DNA of 64,000 nucleotides from Rhizophlyctis rosea (taxonomy: Eukaryota; Chytridiomycota; Chytridiomycetes; Rhizophlyctidales; Rhizophlyctidaceae): contig JADGJC010000049.1 in NCBI GenBank assembly GCA_027596075.1, positions 1-64,000 of the forward strand. Direction: 5' to 3'. Position 1 is the first letter of the stretch. Each line of letters opens with the position of its first letter. The notes under the pieces were generated by a model. The model was not told the DNA's origin, ran no database searches, and saw only the letters and a list, made by a program, of their open reading frames with translations. The position numbers were made by a program, and so were the translations under genes. This document shows, in pieces, positions 23,249 through 37,858 of the stretch.

Positions 23249-24312
23249 TCACATGATGGTCGACTTACGAGGTCTCTTCCGAGAACCATCATCTCCTGTT
23301 GCGCCATTTTCGATCGAATGCTGCAGCTGGAGACCATGTAGATTTGTTGCACTCGCTGCAAACGATGTTGAAGGTTGAGTTGCATTGCTTTGGTTTGCGG
23401 CAGGTGCAGCGGACACCGTCTGTGATCCCGTTGGTGCCGCGGCAGAGCCAGCAGCGTTGAGCTGCGCCCGCAGCTGATCATTCTCATTCTTCAATGCGTC
23501 CACTTGTGCGCTCAGTTCTTGAATGCTATTATGCCATACGTCAGTCAATGTTATCAACGCACCGATTCATGGGGGAAGAGCTTACGCTTGTTCACATAAC
23601 AGCTTCTCCAAAGTCCATTTCTCCATGTTGGCAGCGTCCTGCTGCTTGAGATGATGGATGTATTGGACGGCACGTTGGAGAACTCGTCCTTTGTTCTTCT
23701 CTCCATCCGGGATCAATTTGGCCAGGTCGTTGATCCCGTCGTTGATGGTTTCTCGCCGTCGGCGCTCCACTTCCTTGTGGTTCTCCCTCCTTTGACGCAA
23801 CCATTCCTCAGACCCCACGGAGGGCTTCAACCCGCCCTGTTGCGCGCCCTGCATTTGAGCGGCGGCGGCGGCTGCAGCTGCAGCGTACGCGCTCACGTAC
23901 TGCGCGTTGACGGTGGGTGGAAGACTGACGGATGGAATTGCTGTGGTGATGATGGATTGATCGGGGCGAGCGGCGGCGGCAGCTTGGATGGCGAAGAGGG
24001 CTTGTGCATTTTGATCCAGTTGGGACTGCGCGAATGCGGATTGGGTCGCAACCTGCTGCTGCGGGGAGCGGGGGGGAGAATGAACTTGTTGCTCTTGTTG
24101 CTGCTGCGTTTGCGTGTGTTGTTCTTCGTGGTGTTGTTGCTGCTCGGGAAGGTCGTTCTTTGACGCCACGACTTGCTGTACTGGCTGCGATGACGCCTTC
24201 AAGACAGGTACGAAGTGGGATAATCTTCATTAGAAAGAATGTTCCCGGACGTGTCAATTTGCACGATAGTGCTTCTTACCTGGTCACTGCGTGTTTCCGT
24301 TGCGGCAGACAT
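23249..24312 (-). CDS. Class B bHLH transcription factor (Cbf1/USF-like)
   Basis: 306-aa nuclear regulator in three exons (24312-24280, 24196-23586, 23525-23249). After a Gln- and Ala-rich N-terminal half, the basic region reads RRENHKEVERRRRETIN. H150, E154 and R158 are the residues that make class B factors bind CACGTG E-boxes. Helix-loop-helix follows (NDLAKLIPDGEKNKGRVLQR, then AVQYIHHLKQ) and continues into a leucine-zipper-like heptad stretch in exon 3 (IQELSAQVDALKNENDQLRA). The C terminus ends KRPRKSTIM; alternatively a GTAAGT at 23268 could splice to an 11-nt last exon ending at 23188. Cbf1 in yeasts binds centromeres and regulates sulphur and respiratory genes. Divergent from VPS34. 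Orthology to Cbf1 rather than another class B factor is not certain. Confidence 0.85.
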
Positions 24313-24950
24313 TGCTTGGTGTCAAGGATAGTACTGTGACGTGACTGATTGGACTCTCCTGCTAAAGACCGCAGTTGGACAATTCAACGCGGTGTCGTAC
24401 GCGCCGAGTGGTGCTTGCAGGTATTGCGTGTGTACTTGGGGGTGCTCTAAGGGTTGTAACAACTGCGCAGAGAGGGGGGGATTCCTTGCAGGCAGTAGCA
24501 CCTATTCTGCTTATGTGTTTGCCACTGTTTGGATGTCTTGACAGTCTGGACCTACGAAACTGGCACCGCACGTTGGACCACGTTGGACCACGGGACTGGT
24601 CCTTCCTTTTTAAATTGGCGGCAAAGAGGCACAGGGGGACACAAAAGCCTTGTGATTGGGCAGCTCCACCACTCAATCGATCACGTTTTCGTTGTGGCAC
24701 AGTCCTCAGACCAAAGCGCCTCTCCCATATTCGTACACCAATTTTGTCGCATTTGGGAGTCATTGAGGAAAGATAACGTCACCTGATCCCCTTAAATAGG
24801 ACTCACCTGCGCCATATGGACTGTGCCTCCTATTGTCGAGCTCGTCTTGAGCAGACGCCATCCTTCGTTCCCAGCCCTCAACCACAGCAAATCGCAACAT
24901 TCTCCGCACATCCCCAGGCCCCTTCAATTACTACTGTCGGGCCTCGCCAG
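24313..24950. other. Divergent promoter region of the bHLH gene and VPS34
   Basis: 638 bp. Contains a perfect tandem CGTTGGACCA pair near 24572-24592. The frame of VPS34 is open back to an ATG at 24816, but the extra 45 residues are Pro/Gln-rich and unlike the family, so I read this as leader. No other gene seen. Confidence 0.45.
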
Positions 24951-28778
<3,828 letters not shown>

Positions 28779-28966
28779 GCTTGTTCTCCAAACTGAAGAA
28801 CGTTCTGTATATGATTGGGATACCAGCACTGTTTGATAGCCACGTGCACGTTTTTCAGTACATTCTATGGGATGAAAGAATGATACAATTCTATATGATT
28901 TGTTTTGTACATTTGGGTTCGGTGCTATGTTGTTGCCACTGGCGCTCTACACTGAATGGTGGGTGT

Positions 28967-31900
28967 TTATTCGCGGTCTCCCAACCACCTAGCGGCAACC
29001 TTGCGGCCGTGGAGACCAGGAGCCTTGATAATCTAGAAGGTGGACACAATTTAGCATAAGTCACAGGTCTCAGTGGTAAAGACGATTGAGTCCTTACCTG
29101 GACATCCCCGGGAATTAAGTCAATCATGTTATCATCAAAACGGACTTCAGCGCCAGGGCCGTCCACAGAGATGGCCACACCCTTCACAGGCCTAGCCGCG
29201 GACAAGTGCACCTCATCCCCCTTCACATCAACCTTCACAGCGGCATCAGCCTGACTGGGGAAAGTCAAGTACTTGAAGGGTTCAGGCCAGTTCACGTAGC
29301 GAGAAAGAACGACACCGTCCTGGATGATTTGAGCGCTGACAACGACTGCCACGCATAAAGAATGTCAACACGTGCCAGCAAAATGAAACTGAAAGAACAT
29401 TTGATCAATTCATACCTTGATCGCCAACAGGCAAAGCAAAAGAATACAACTCCGTGGAAGCGTTCGCTCCCAACGTCTTCGTCTCAAAAGACTCCTTGAG
29501 CAACTTCCCAGACACAAGCTCAAAGGCCTGTACCCTGACTTGCACGTCAACAGCCTTAAGAGCCTCATTGTTACCCCATACTTCAACAGTAGTGGTTTCA
29601 TCAACAAAGACACGGGTGCGTTTGTCCTTAGGTGTGACGGTCTTCACACGGTCGACGCCAACAGTAATGGGACGGAGGTCACGCTTGATAGCATAGTAAG
29701 CCGCTTTGGGACGGAGGTTGTAGTCGACGATCGCCCAGGATGTTACAGGCCAGCAATCGTTGATCTAATGTGTGTCGATATCATGAGTAATGGCACAACA
29801 GACCCAAAAACAAGGCAAAACCCCCCAAAAACAGAACGTATGCGCACCCACACACCTGCCAAACCAAAGCCCCCCCACACTCCCTCCTCCCCTCACCCCT
29901 CCACTCCCGCCTCCAAGCCCTATATGCACTCGAAAGCGCCTCAGCCTGCATAAGCTGCGTCCCATACACATAATCCTCCATCTCCATCGTATACCGGAAA
30001 TTCTCCACCATATAAAGCGCGATACGCCTCTCAAACCCGTCTGCCTTGTTATGGTGGTCGCAGACGCGGGATTGGGGGTACCTGTCGGCGGGTGATTCAA
30101 GCCACGAGTCGACGGTGCGGATGTCGGGGAAGCCTTGCATGCCGAATTCGGAGACGAAGCGGCCGCCGAGGCGGTGGTAGTCTTGGTAGGGGAATTGGGA
30201 TTGGTGCCAGACTGGGTGGGAAAGGGTTGAGAAATGAGATGATGGTTCTTCTTTTAGAGGTCATGATTTGTCATTGAGGATGCATACCATTCCATTGGTG
30301 AAGATCGCCTACGGTCTGATCAGTTGTGGGGACAGAGTATGGTGATCCAGGCTTGTAAGGTGTGAGCGGAGAGAGCTGCTTCACAACACTTGGGAGGAGT
30401 CGCTCATAGATAGCACGAGCAGGGAAAGTGGTCTTTTCCCAATCTCCATCCTTGTCATTCGGGTCCCATTCCAATTTATCAGATTCAGCGTACTGGTAGT
30501 CCTCATTATTACTGCGATATTCCAGATCAGAAAGGATCATCATTTATGACAATTTGGATCACTCACCCAGTAAAAATAGCCAGCGAAGGATGATGCCTAA
30601 TCCTCCTCACATTCGCCTCAGCCTCCTTCTTCACCGACGCCTGAAATTCCGGATACGCCGGATACTTTCCACAAGCAAACATAAAATCCTGCCAAACCAA
30701 AAGCCCCAACTCATCACACAAATCATAGAAACAATCTTCTTCATATATCCCTCCACCCCACACACGGATCATTCTCTGATTCCCCTCAACCATAAGGTCC
30801 AACCAGGCACGGTACTTCTCAGCTGTGATGCGGGGCGTGAAGCTGTCAGCCGGGATCCAGTTGCTGCCGCCGCAGAATATGGGGACGTTGTTGACTTCAA
30901 AGTAGAAGGCGGTACCGGGAGCGGAGGTGAGGGGTTCTTCGATTAGACGGAGGCGGCGGAGACCGATTTTCTTTTGTTGGGTGTCTAGAGTTTTGCCCTG
31001 GTGTGAAACTAAGTCAGCATTGGCGATAATTAAAGCCTGCAGAACGTCATTCTTCATACCTCCTTATCCAACAGCGTAACGGTAACTGTATACAACGGAT
31101 GTTCACCGTACCCAAACGGCCACCACAATTGTGGGTTCTCCATAGAGAAAGAGTCCAAGCCATGACCACCAGACAATGTGACCGTAGCAGAATGTACAAC
31201 ATCCCCGTTGGGAGCAGCAACCTCAACCTTCACGCTCTGCCCATCAGCAGGATGCTCAATAGCTGCGTCAACAGAGAGGCTGGCCTTGAGGGCCTCGTTG
31301 ACATCCACGTGAACAGCGAGATCTTCAATGCGAGCTTGGTAAATCTCAAGGCGCACTTGCCGCCACGGGCCCGCGGTGAGGAGAACAGGTCCTGATTGGA
31401 TGGTGTTGAGTGCAAGGAACAACAGTAGTTCAAAAAGTTCCTCAACTTACCCCAGTCCCAGCCATAATGGTCTTTTCAGATGGAATGACATTTAGTTGCA
31501 GGATTAACAGCATCTCAGGACCTTTTCCACTTACATTGGGCCTTGCGGACATACAGACGAGATGCATCACCATTCCAGCATCCCAATACACCACGCTGTT
31601 CCTCAATCTCCTTGCCTAATTCAACCAAAACATACGCATGAGCAATAGTAAACAGTGGATGTAAACAAAAAAACCGCCCAATTCACAAACCCTTCAAATA
31701 AGCAGACTCAAACAAAATAGTCAGCTCATTCTCCCCAGCCTTCAATTGGCTATTGACACGAACGCGGTACGGGACAAACATATTATCGGTCTTGACGATT
31801 TCCACACCGTTCAGGAAAACGGTGGCGTAAGTGTCAAGACCGTCGAGGGCCAGAACGGCTTCTGAGCCTGTCGCCACCTCAGGGGCAGTGAACTTAGTGC

Positions 31901-32185
31901 GGTAAAGCCAGTCCGTTTCTCCCACCCATTGGACGTCGAGTTCTTTGGTGCCTTTGAATGGGTCTGGAATTTTCCCAACCTGGAATGCGCGGGGTGTTCA
32001 ATTTAGGTGTGGGGGATGGAAGGTGACTGGTAGGTTCTTGCAGCATTTACCTTCAAAAGTTCTAGGTGAATGTTGGAAGGGACAGTTGCGGACGTCCATC
32101 CAGGAGCAGCAAAGTCCCTGGGCAGGTCGACGGCCGAGTCCCGTTGCTTCCACTCCCAGTTGCCGGCAAGTACTGTCGCGTGCAT
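28967..32185 (-). CDS. GH2 beta-mannosidase, intracellular type
   Basis: Exo-acting hydrolase that removes beta-1,4-mannose from short mannan or N-glycan fragments. The start at 32185 gives MHATVLAGNWEWKQRDSAVD with no signal peptide, as in the cytosolic fungal clade; upstream in-frame Met codons are not family-like. The order is sugar-binding domain (WLYRTKFTAP, GLDTYATVFLNG), immunoglobulin-like domain, then the TIM barrel with RVWGGGIYE and LLVWQDFMFACGKYP. The acid/base Glu is in GNNE (codon complement 30502-30504; the motif is split by an intron) and the nucleophile Glu in RFVSEFGMQG (codon complement 30147-30149). The last exon ends RWLGDRE, stop TAA 28967-28969. Eight or so introns. 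Convergent with VPS34, 188 bp between stops. Confidence 0.9.
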
Positions 32186-33260
32186 CTTGGCGTTGGATGT
32201 CTGGAAGTCGGCATGCAGGGGGTTGGCCGGTCGCGTTATTTTATATCCTTCAGTCCTTCCCCCACCTGCCAGTCCAGTTTTCGGCCTCCTGCGCGTCATG
32301 CTCAGATGCAGGAACAACCCTTGCACCAGGCTCATCTTCGTTACACAAACATGACGAGGGTCGGACAACCCCACCTCATGGCCGCCATGTCATGATTCGT
32401 CCACCTTGAGCGACTTGGAAAATTATAAAATGCGCCCCATTGAACTCATCCAGGTGCACTTTCACCACAGCACAAAAGAGCTCAGGAACTCGTACCAGAA
32501 TGTTGACAATACGCACTTCGGGACAAATGGAGTAAGTAGCGCCACAGATCAACGAAATGAAATAGTGGGTGGCTAATGGGGAGGGAGTGGCAGGCCGTCG
32601 TGATTACAATGTATCCAACTTATCCACATCACCGCGCTCCCCAAGTTATTGCAGATGGGGGTGAGTTTTTGGACACGTCTGGGAAGTCTGGGACTCTTCC
32701 AGGCGTCACCAACAGCATCCCTCCTTCGTACCGACCTCTTAGCTGGCCCTTTATAAGATCTCTCAATCGATAGAATGAAAGACCCCAAGAGTCCCCATGC
32801 ATAGAGCCGTCAGTGTCAAAGACGTTCTGCAGCTCGAAGATACTGCGTTCACGATTATCAGTGCGATAAGGGTGAGGGTGGGTTCCAACTTTGTAGAGTT
32901 GCCGGATGCGGGTGAGGATATGGTCCCGATTGGCGCGCGGGCAAGGTTCGGACTCACGTTTGCCGGCTGTTACAGATTTTGGTCACATCAAAATCCTTTG
33001 CAAAAATGTGCAAGGAATGATTTCTCGTTTTGTGACTTAATAAACATGGTTTGCGACCTCATGGCTGTGAAGATGGCCAGGATGATGGCGCCGTCTCTGT
33101 CATGGGGCACAATTGTTCACTCAAGACTCCTTACCGACATGTGGGGATATCTTTACAAAACCTAACTCTACCGTTTATGATGCTGCACTCGACTATTCCC
33201 GCAACTCAGCGGGTTATCGCTACCCAAAATACCAAATTGACTGTCTACCCTTTTCACCCT
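32186..33260. other. Intergenic, no gene seen
   Basis: 5' flank of the beta-mannosidase and 3' flank of the HET gene. Short open frames on both strands show no splice logic or recognisable protein. Confidence 0.45.
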
Positions 33261-35159
33261 CTACTCTTCTACTGCTACCGATTTCTGTTTCTCAGCCGCC
33301 CCCTTTCGATAACCCCAACTCTGCTGTTCCCCACTACAAGCTTTGAGTCTCAAATCGTCCAGCCTCCCGCGTTTGATCACCTCCAATCGGTACTCTACCG
33401 TTCCATCTGACCGAGTATACGGAACTACTTCATAAAACGGGCTGATGATTTCCTGGGTGGCAGCAGGTTGCGGCGAAGCACGTCGCGCAATAAGGAAAAG
33501 GCACGAATCATATTCTGCTACTGCAGCGGTACTCAGGTTGTATGGGCTTGGGGATTGGGCAAAGGCGTATAGGAGCGTCGATGTTGGTTCATGCATTATC
33601 TCGAAGCAATGGATGGGGGGCGATATGACATCATACTCGCTGATGGGATAACCGCAACGGGTGAGCATGTGATTTTTGGTTTCAAGGACGGTTTCGAAGA
33701 GGGTCATTGTTGGTGGTGTACAGTCTTCAACCGTGACCATTGGATAGCGCCTGGGGAGGTAGGCTTTCAAGGTGGATGATTTGTCGAAGTCTGGGATCGG
33801 GTCAGGGTAGATGGGGGAGTTGTCGGACCATGCTAATTTGACCTCTTTCATCCGCTTATCGACGGATAGGAACCTCAAGACGCTGTCGATGGGCGAAGGT
33901 CCGTCGTGAACCGAAAACCGTAAATCAAGCTGATGTGATGGGGGCATCAAACCGATCATGTCATAAGAATTGTATGAACCACAGTGCGGTGCGCAAGGGA
34001 CAGAATGATGGCCCAACGCAATGAGAACCTTGCAATATGTCAGTTCTTTGGAGTCTGTTTTGTTGTAATCGTACTTCAGGTTGAGCATAGCAGCCCATGC
34101 AGCAACCTGATCTGCTTCAAAAGTTGAAGCTCGAGGCTCCGTGTTAAACCAAAAACAGGCATGACGCCAATCAATACTCTGTGGTGGACCCAACATCCTT
34201 GTGGTTAGAAGCAGGTCATGTAGGCCTTGGAGAGCGTGACGGAAACGACCGATCTTCGAAGTGGTGTCGTGGTAGTATTGGGCCGGGGACTTCTTGACGG
34301 GTTCAAGTAAATTGTACGCCTCGAATGCAAGGTCGAGTTTATATTGTACTTCTTCTTCGGTGTAGACAGGTGAGGAAGGAAACCGAGGCGGTGGATAGGG
34401 GTGAGGGAGGGATATGTCATATCCAGTGTTGCGAATACGGGGGTAGTAAACGGAGAGGGGTGGGATGGAGGTAGTGGAGGTGGGAAGAGGAAGGCGGTTG
34501 AGAGGTTGAGCAAAGATGGGATGGGGATATCTTCGCCCTGACTGTGGTAGACAATTTGGCGGCCATGAATCATAGGTGGTGGGTAGTGAAGGCTGAAGGA
34601 ATTCGTGAAACGTCCCGACGCTGCTCCCCCGGGGACTTCTGGGCTGTGACGGATAGGAAGGGGAGGCGAAGATTTTCGATGTTGGAAGCATCCATTCCTG
34701 GTAAGTCCAGGCTCTGCCGAAGTACTCAGAAGCTTGGAGGGCGCGGAATTCTTCATAAGCCGGTTCAGCAACATCGTCCACCCCATCATGATGACTGAAC
34801 TTGTTAAACAGCTCGACGAGGTTTTGGATGTGTTTGAATACGGCCTCATCATATATAACACAGTATTTGCAGTCAGAATAAATTCTCCCCATTATGGCCA
34901 CCTGAGAGGACACGTCTTCTTTGTCGTTTTGGTTGATTGATGCGCAGTCCATCCAGATAGGCATATTGTACCCTGCCAATTTTACGAGTTCCTGTATGTG
35001 GGCAAGGCGCGAAGGGATGTTGTTTGGAAGGATCGCACCCGAGTTCTTGCGCAAGGCGGGGTGGTCGCCATCGGCATATATGTATACTGATGACGGACCC
35101 CACACGTGTGATATGGCTATGTAATCCCCCGTGGGAACACCTTCGATGAAGTCAGCCAT
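33261..35159 (-). CDS. HET-domain protein (heterokaryon-incompatibility type)
   Basis: 632-aa single-exon protein. Residues about 10-165 are a HET domain: DYIAISHVWGP near the start, SRLAHIQELVKLAGYNMPIW and then MDCASINQNDKEDVSSQVAI, GRIYSDCKYCVIY, and the downstream FGRAWTYQEWML block. HET domains occur in fungal allorecognition proteins, where they trigger cell death on fusion of unlike individuals, and in many proteins of unknown role. The remaining 450 residues are Pro/Ser/Tyr-rich in the middle, then a predicted globular part with no family I recognise. No NACHT, WD40 or ankyrin part is visible, so the sensing partner, if any, is elsewhere. The lack of introns contrasts with its neighbours. 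Confidence 0.85.
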   Translation of the reverse strand: MADFIEGVPTGDYIAISHVWGPSSVYIYADGDHPALRKNSGAILPNNIPSRLAHIQELVKLAGYNMPIWMDCASINQNDKEDVSSQVAIMGRIYSDCKYCVIYDEAVFKHIQNLVELFNKFSHHDGVDDVAEPAYEEFRALQASEYFGRAWTYQEWMLPTSKIFASPSYPSQPRSPRGSSVGTFHEFLQPSLPTTYDSWPPNCLPQSGRRYPHPIFAQPLNRLPLPTSTTSIPPLSVYYPRIRNTGYDISLPHPYPPPRFPSSPVYTEEEVQYKLDLAFEAYNLLEPVKKSPAQYYHDTTSKIGRFRHALQGLHDLLLTTRMLGPPQSIDWRHACFWFNTEPRASTFEADQVAAWAAMLNLKYDYNKTDSKELTYCKVLIALGHHSVPCAPHCGSYNSYDMIGLMPPSHQLDLRFSVHDGPSPIDSVLRFLSVDKRMKEVKLAWSDNSPIYPDPIPDFDKSSTLKAYLPRRYPMVTVEDCTPPTMTLFETVLETKNHMLTRCGYPISEYDVISPPIHCFEIMHEPTSTLLYAFAQSPSPYNLSTAAVAEYDSCLFLIARRASPQPAATQEIISPFYEVVPYTRSDGTVEYRLEVIKRGRLDDLRLKACSGEQQSWGYRKGAAEKQKSVAVEE

Positions 35160-36033
35160 ATTCTCCCAGAGGAGTAGCCTAGTAGGATTAGTGGGGGTGT
35201 AGGAGTGTTACCAGTACCAGGCTACCAGCGCCCGTTGCATTGCGCGTTTGCGTTGTCGGCTTGTCAGCCTGTGTGAACTGGTGGCGCAATTTGGCTCCCA
35301 ATCACTCTGATGGTTCAACCGATGAACTGGGGACAGATCCTGGCATACTTAGCAAGTTAAGAAGTTAGCATACACGCAGAGAAGTCAGAGAATCCCCTAA
35401 ATGTCATCCATGAGGGCAGCTACAGAGCTATCATGCTCACAAACTGGGAGACCCTCATTGTGACGGATGCAACTCTTCAAATGAGCAATTCAAAACTCTT
35501 TCTGCCCGATAGTATTGACTCAGTTTCACATTGGATTAAGCAGTGCAAACGGAAATAGAGTCATGTTTTTATTTCCTCCTGCGCGCTGGATTGCAGATTT
35601 TAGGCAAACTTGCACGCAGAAACGCTTCCCTGCATCCATCGGGTGATCGTCGTAAATATTGGAGATCGATGTACAAATGCTTCCCAACTAACTAGCCCAC
35701 CTGGTGAGTATTGGCATGACTATCGCCATACGAGTATTATGGTGAATTAGTAGGTTTTTAGCTTGTCATTCAGGTGGAAGGCTGTGCGGACTCGGACTGT
35801 AGGGATGTCTAATGTGCGATGTGCGGAGTATTTTTGACCTGTCAAACCACGACCAATGACAACCCATCGGGCCATCGTGTTGCAGCCTTTGGGCCCGCCC
35901 GTCCGTGTCCGTGGGTCCGAAACACCTCCGCGAGTTCCGCGGACGGAAACGCGTCGCGGAAAAGGTTCGGAAACCAACCCTGCCAACACTAACGGCCCAT
36001 CCTCGTCATACTCCAGAAAAAGGGCTATAAGGC
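35160..36033. other. Intergenic, no gene seen
   Basis: Upstream flanks of the divergent HET (minus) and SDR (plus) genes. A GC-rich patch at about 35885-35960 (GGGCCCGCCCGTCC.. and several CCGCGG/CGCGTCGCGG words) sits about 100 bp before the SDR TATA box and could hold activator sites. Confidence 0.4.
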
Positions 36034-36040
36034 TATAAAT
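36034..36040 (+). promoter_or_regulatory. TATA box of the SDR gene
   Basis: TATAAAT 122 bp before the SDR start codon, preceded nine bases earlier by a second CTATAA; the two lie in a direct repeat GGCTATAAGGCTATAA. Spacing fits a TATA-driven promoter with an 80-90 nt leader. Confidence 0.55.
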
Positions 36041-36155
36041 ATCATCCGTCTTCATCACCACCAACCTTCCTCCAACTTTGTCATTCAAACAACCCACATC
36101 CCCGCTCACATCACAGTCATCACCCGAAACACCCTTACCCATCAAAATCGCAACA

Positions 36156-37304
36156 ATGGCTGGGCACCTTAGCGCAGAAGATATCGAAATGTTCAAAAAA
36201 ACTCAGAACGAAGTGCTGCCTCCTATGCCCACCAACGACATGTCCGGCAAAGTCGTCATCGTCACGGGATCCAACACCGGCATTGGCTTCGAAATCGCCA
36301 AGGCTATCGCTGGAATGGGAGTCGAAAAGCTGATTCTGGCGGCAAGGTGAGGGACCATTTCATTCCGATTTTTGATCTCCTCGGCCTGCTGACAAATCAT
36401 ATCGTTGTTGCCATGTGTAGGAGCGAAGAAAAGACTTTGAAAGCATTGGAGAAGATCAAGGCCGAGACGGGAATCAAGAATATTGAATATAGACATCTTG
36501 ACCTCGCATCCTTTGATTCTGTCAAAGCCTTTGCCACAAAGTACATCCAAAGTGGTGACAAGCTCGATGTTCTCGTCAACAATGCGGGCGTCAACATGTC
36601 TGATTGGGTCACAACCAAGGATGGATGGGAGACTACGTATGTATTCCGTGTTTGCCGATGGTAATACCAAATGACCGTACTAACAAATCTTCGTGCACAC
36701 CCACAGCCTTGAAGTCAACCACCTCTCAACAATGCTCCTAACCCTCCTCCTCCTCCCCATCCTCTCCCGCTCCCCCTCCCCTCGCGCAATCATTGTAGCC
36801 TCCGAAGTCCACTTCTGGGTCCGCACCCCCATTACCACCCACCCCAAAATTCTCGCAGCCTCCAACGACCCCTCCACCTTTGGCGGCGCACCAAACTCCC
36901 AATTCCCCCGCTACATGCTCTCAAAACTCTTCAACGTCCTCTTCGCACAAGAACTCGCACGTCGGCAACCCAACATATTCACCTGCTCCGTCAATCCTGG
37001 TCTCACCATCTCGGAATTGGGGCAGGATGCACGTGATGGGACGACACATAGTGGGTCTGCAGCGTCAGCTGCTTTCGGTGTATCACCGCGACCGACTGTT
37101 GAGGGAGCTAAGGCGATTGTGTATTGTTCTGTGGCGGATAAGCCTGGGACTAGTGGAGGGTATTACACGAATTGCAGGGAGGAGGAGGCGAGTAAGGTTA
37201 CTCTGGGGAAGGAAGGGGAGGAGTTTGGTGGCCGATTGTGGAAGGAGAGTGTGGAGGTTTTCAAGGGGTTGGGTGTTGAGTTGGAAAGTTGGGCTACTGC
37301 TTGA
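36156..37304 (+). CDS. Short-chain dehydrogenase/reductase
   Basis: 334-aa NAD(P)-dependent oxidoreductase in three exons (36156-36346, 36421-36636, 36707-37304), phases checked. Start context AACAATGGC is good. The Rossmann motif is T37GSNTGIG44, followed by the NNAGV block, catalytic S168 (IIVAS) and Y205-MLS-K209. This is the active-site set of classical/extended SDRs and closest in feel to the retinol dehydrogenase/protochlorophyllide-reductase-like group (WETTLEVNHLS). The N-terminal 30 residues precede the fold and lack a signal or membrane helix, so it is probably cytosolic. The substrate cannot be inferred. It is TATA-driven, suggesting regulated expression. Confidence 0.88.
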
Positions 37305-37858
37305 TCAATGAAAATCTCTGTGAATTAGTATTCGGAAATACTGTATCTAATTTGTATCTAAATCCAAGATAAGAAACGCATTGTTTCCTATGTACAGTAC
37401 GAGACGTTTTTGCGAACAATTGTCCCTCTTCACACGTTACCGTCTGAGAGTCACACTGTCGTGAGCGCGAACCTGTACAAAACAACCTGTGATGGAAACT
37501 GAGGTACCCTCATTCTGGCTGCGGATGCACCTGGGAAACGATATGGATGTTCAAAATGGAGGAGTTTGGATGCAATACTAATAATTGAAGCCCGCACAAA
37601 GGCTTCCCAGGCGATGAAGAAAGGCTTTTGCTTTTCGACGCGAAATAGTCATTTCCACCACATATCACTCACACGATTTCAATAACAATGTAAAACCCCA
37701 ACGCCGACGAAAGGTCAAAACATACGCACAACCCTTGCCAGAATCTACATGAGGTATATATTCACAATTTGGCCCCCATCTCTCAGGGCGCACCCAAAAG
37801 TCCATACAAATCCAATTCTTGCTTCAACAGCCCCCTTCTCCCCCCTTCCACTTCCATC
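37305..37858. other. Intergenic between convergent genes
   Basis: 3' flanks of the SDR gene (plus) and the disordered protein gene (minus). AT-rich after 37310; no gene seen. Confidence 0.5.

Noticed and set aside
24816..24950. Upstream in-frame ATG for VPS34
   Set aside because: The extra 45 residues are Pro/Gln-rich and absent from the conserved family start, which fits ATG 24951.
34205..34861. 218-codon minus-strand frame in the HET gene
   Set aside because: Overlaps the HET gene in another frame on the same strand; Ser/Pro/Leu/Arg-rich with no protein features.
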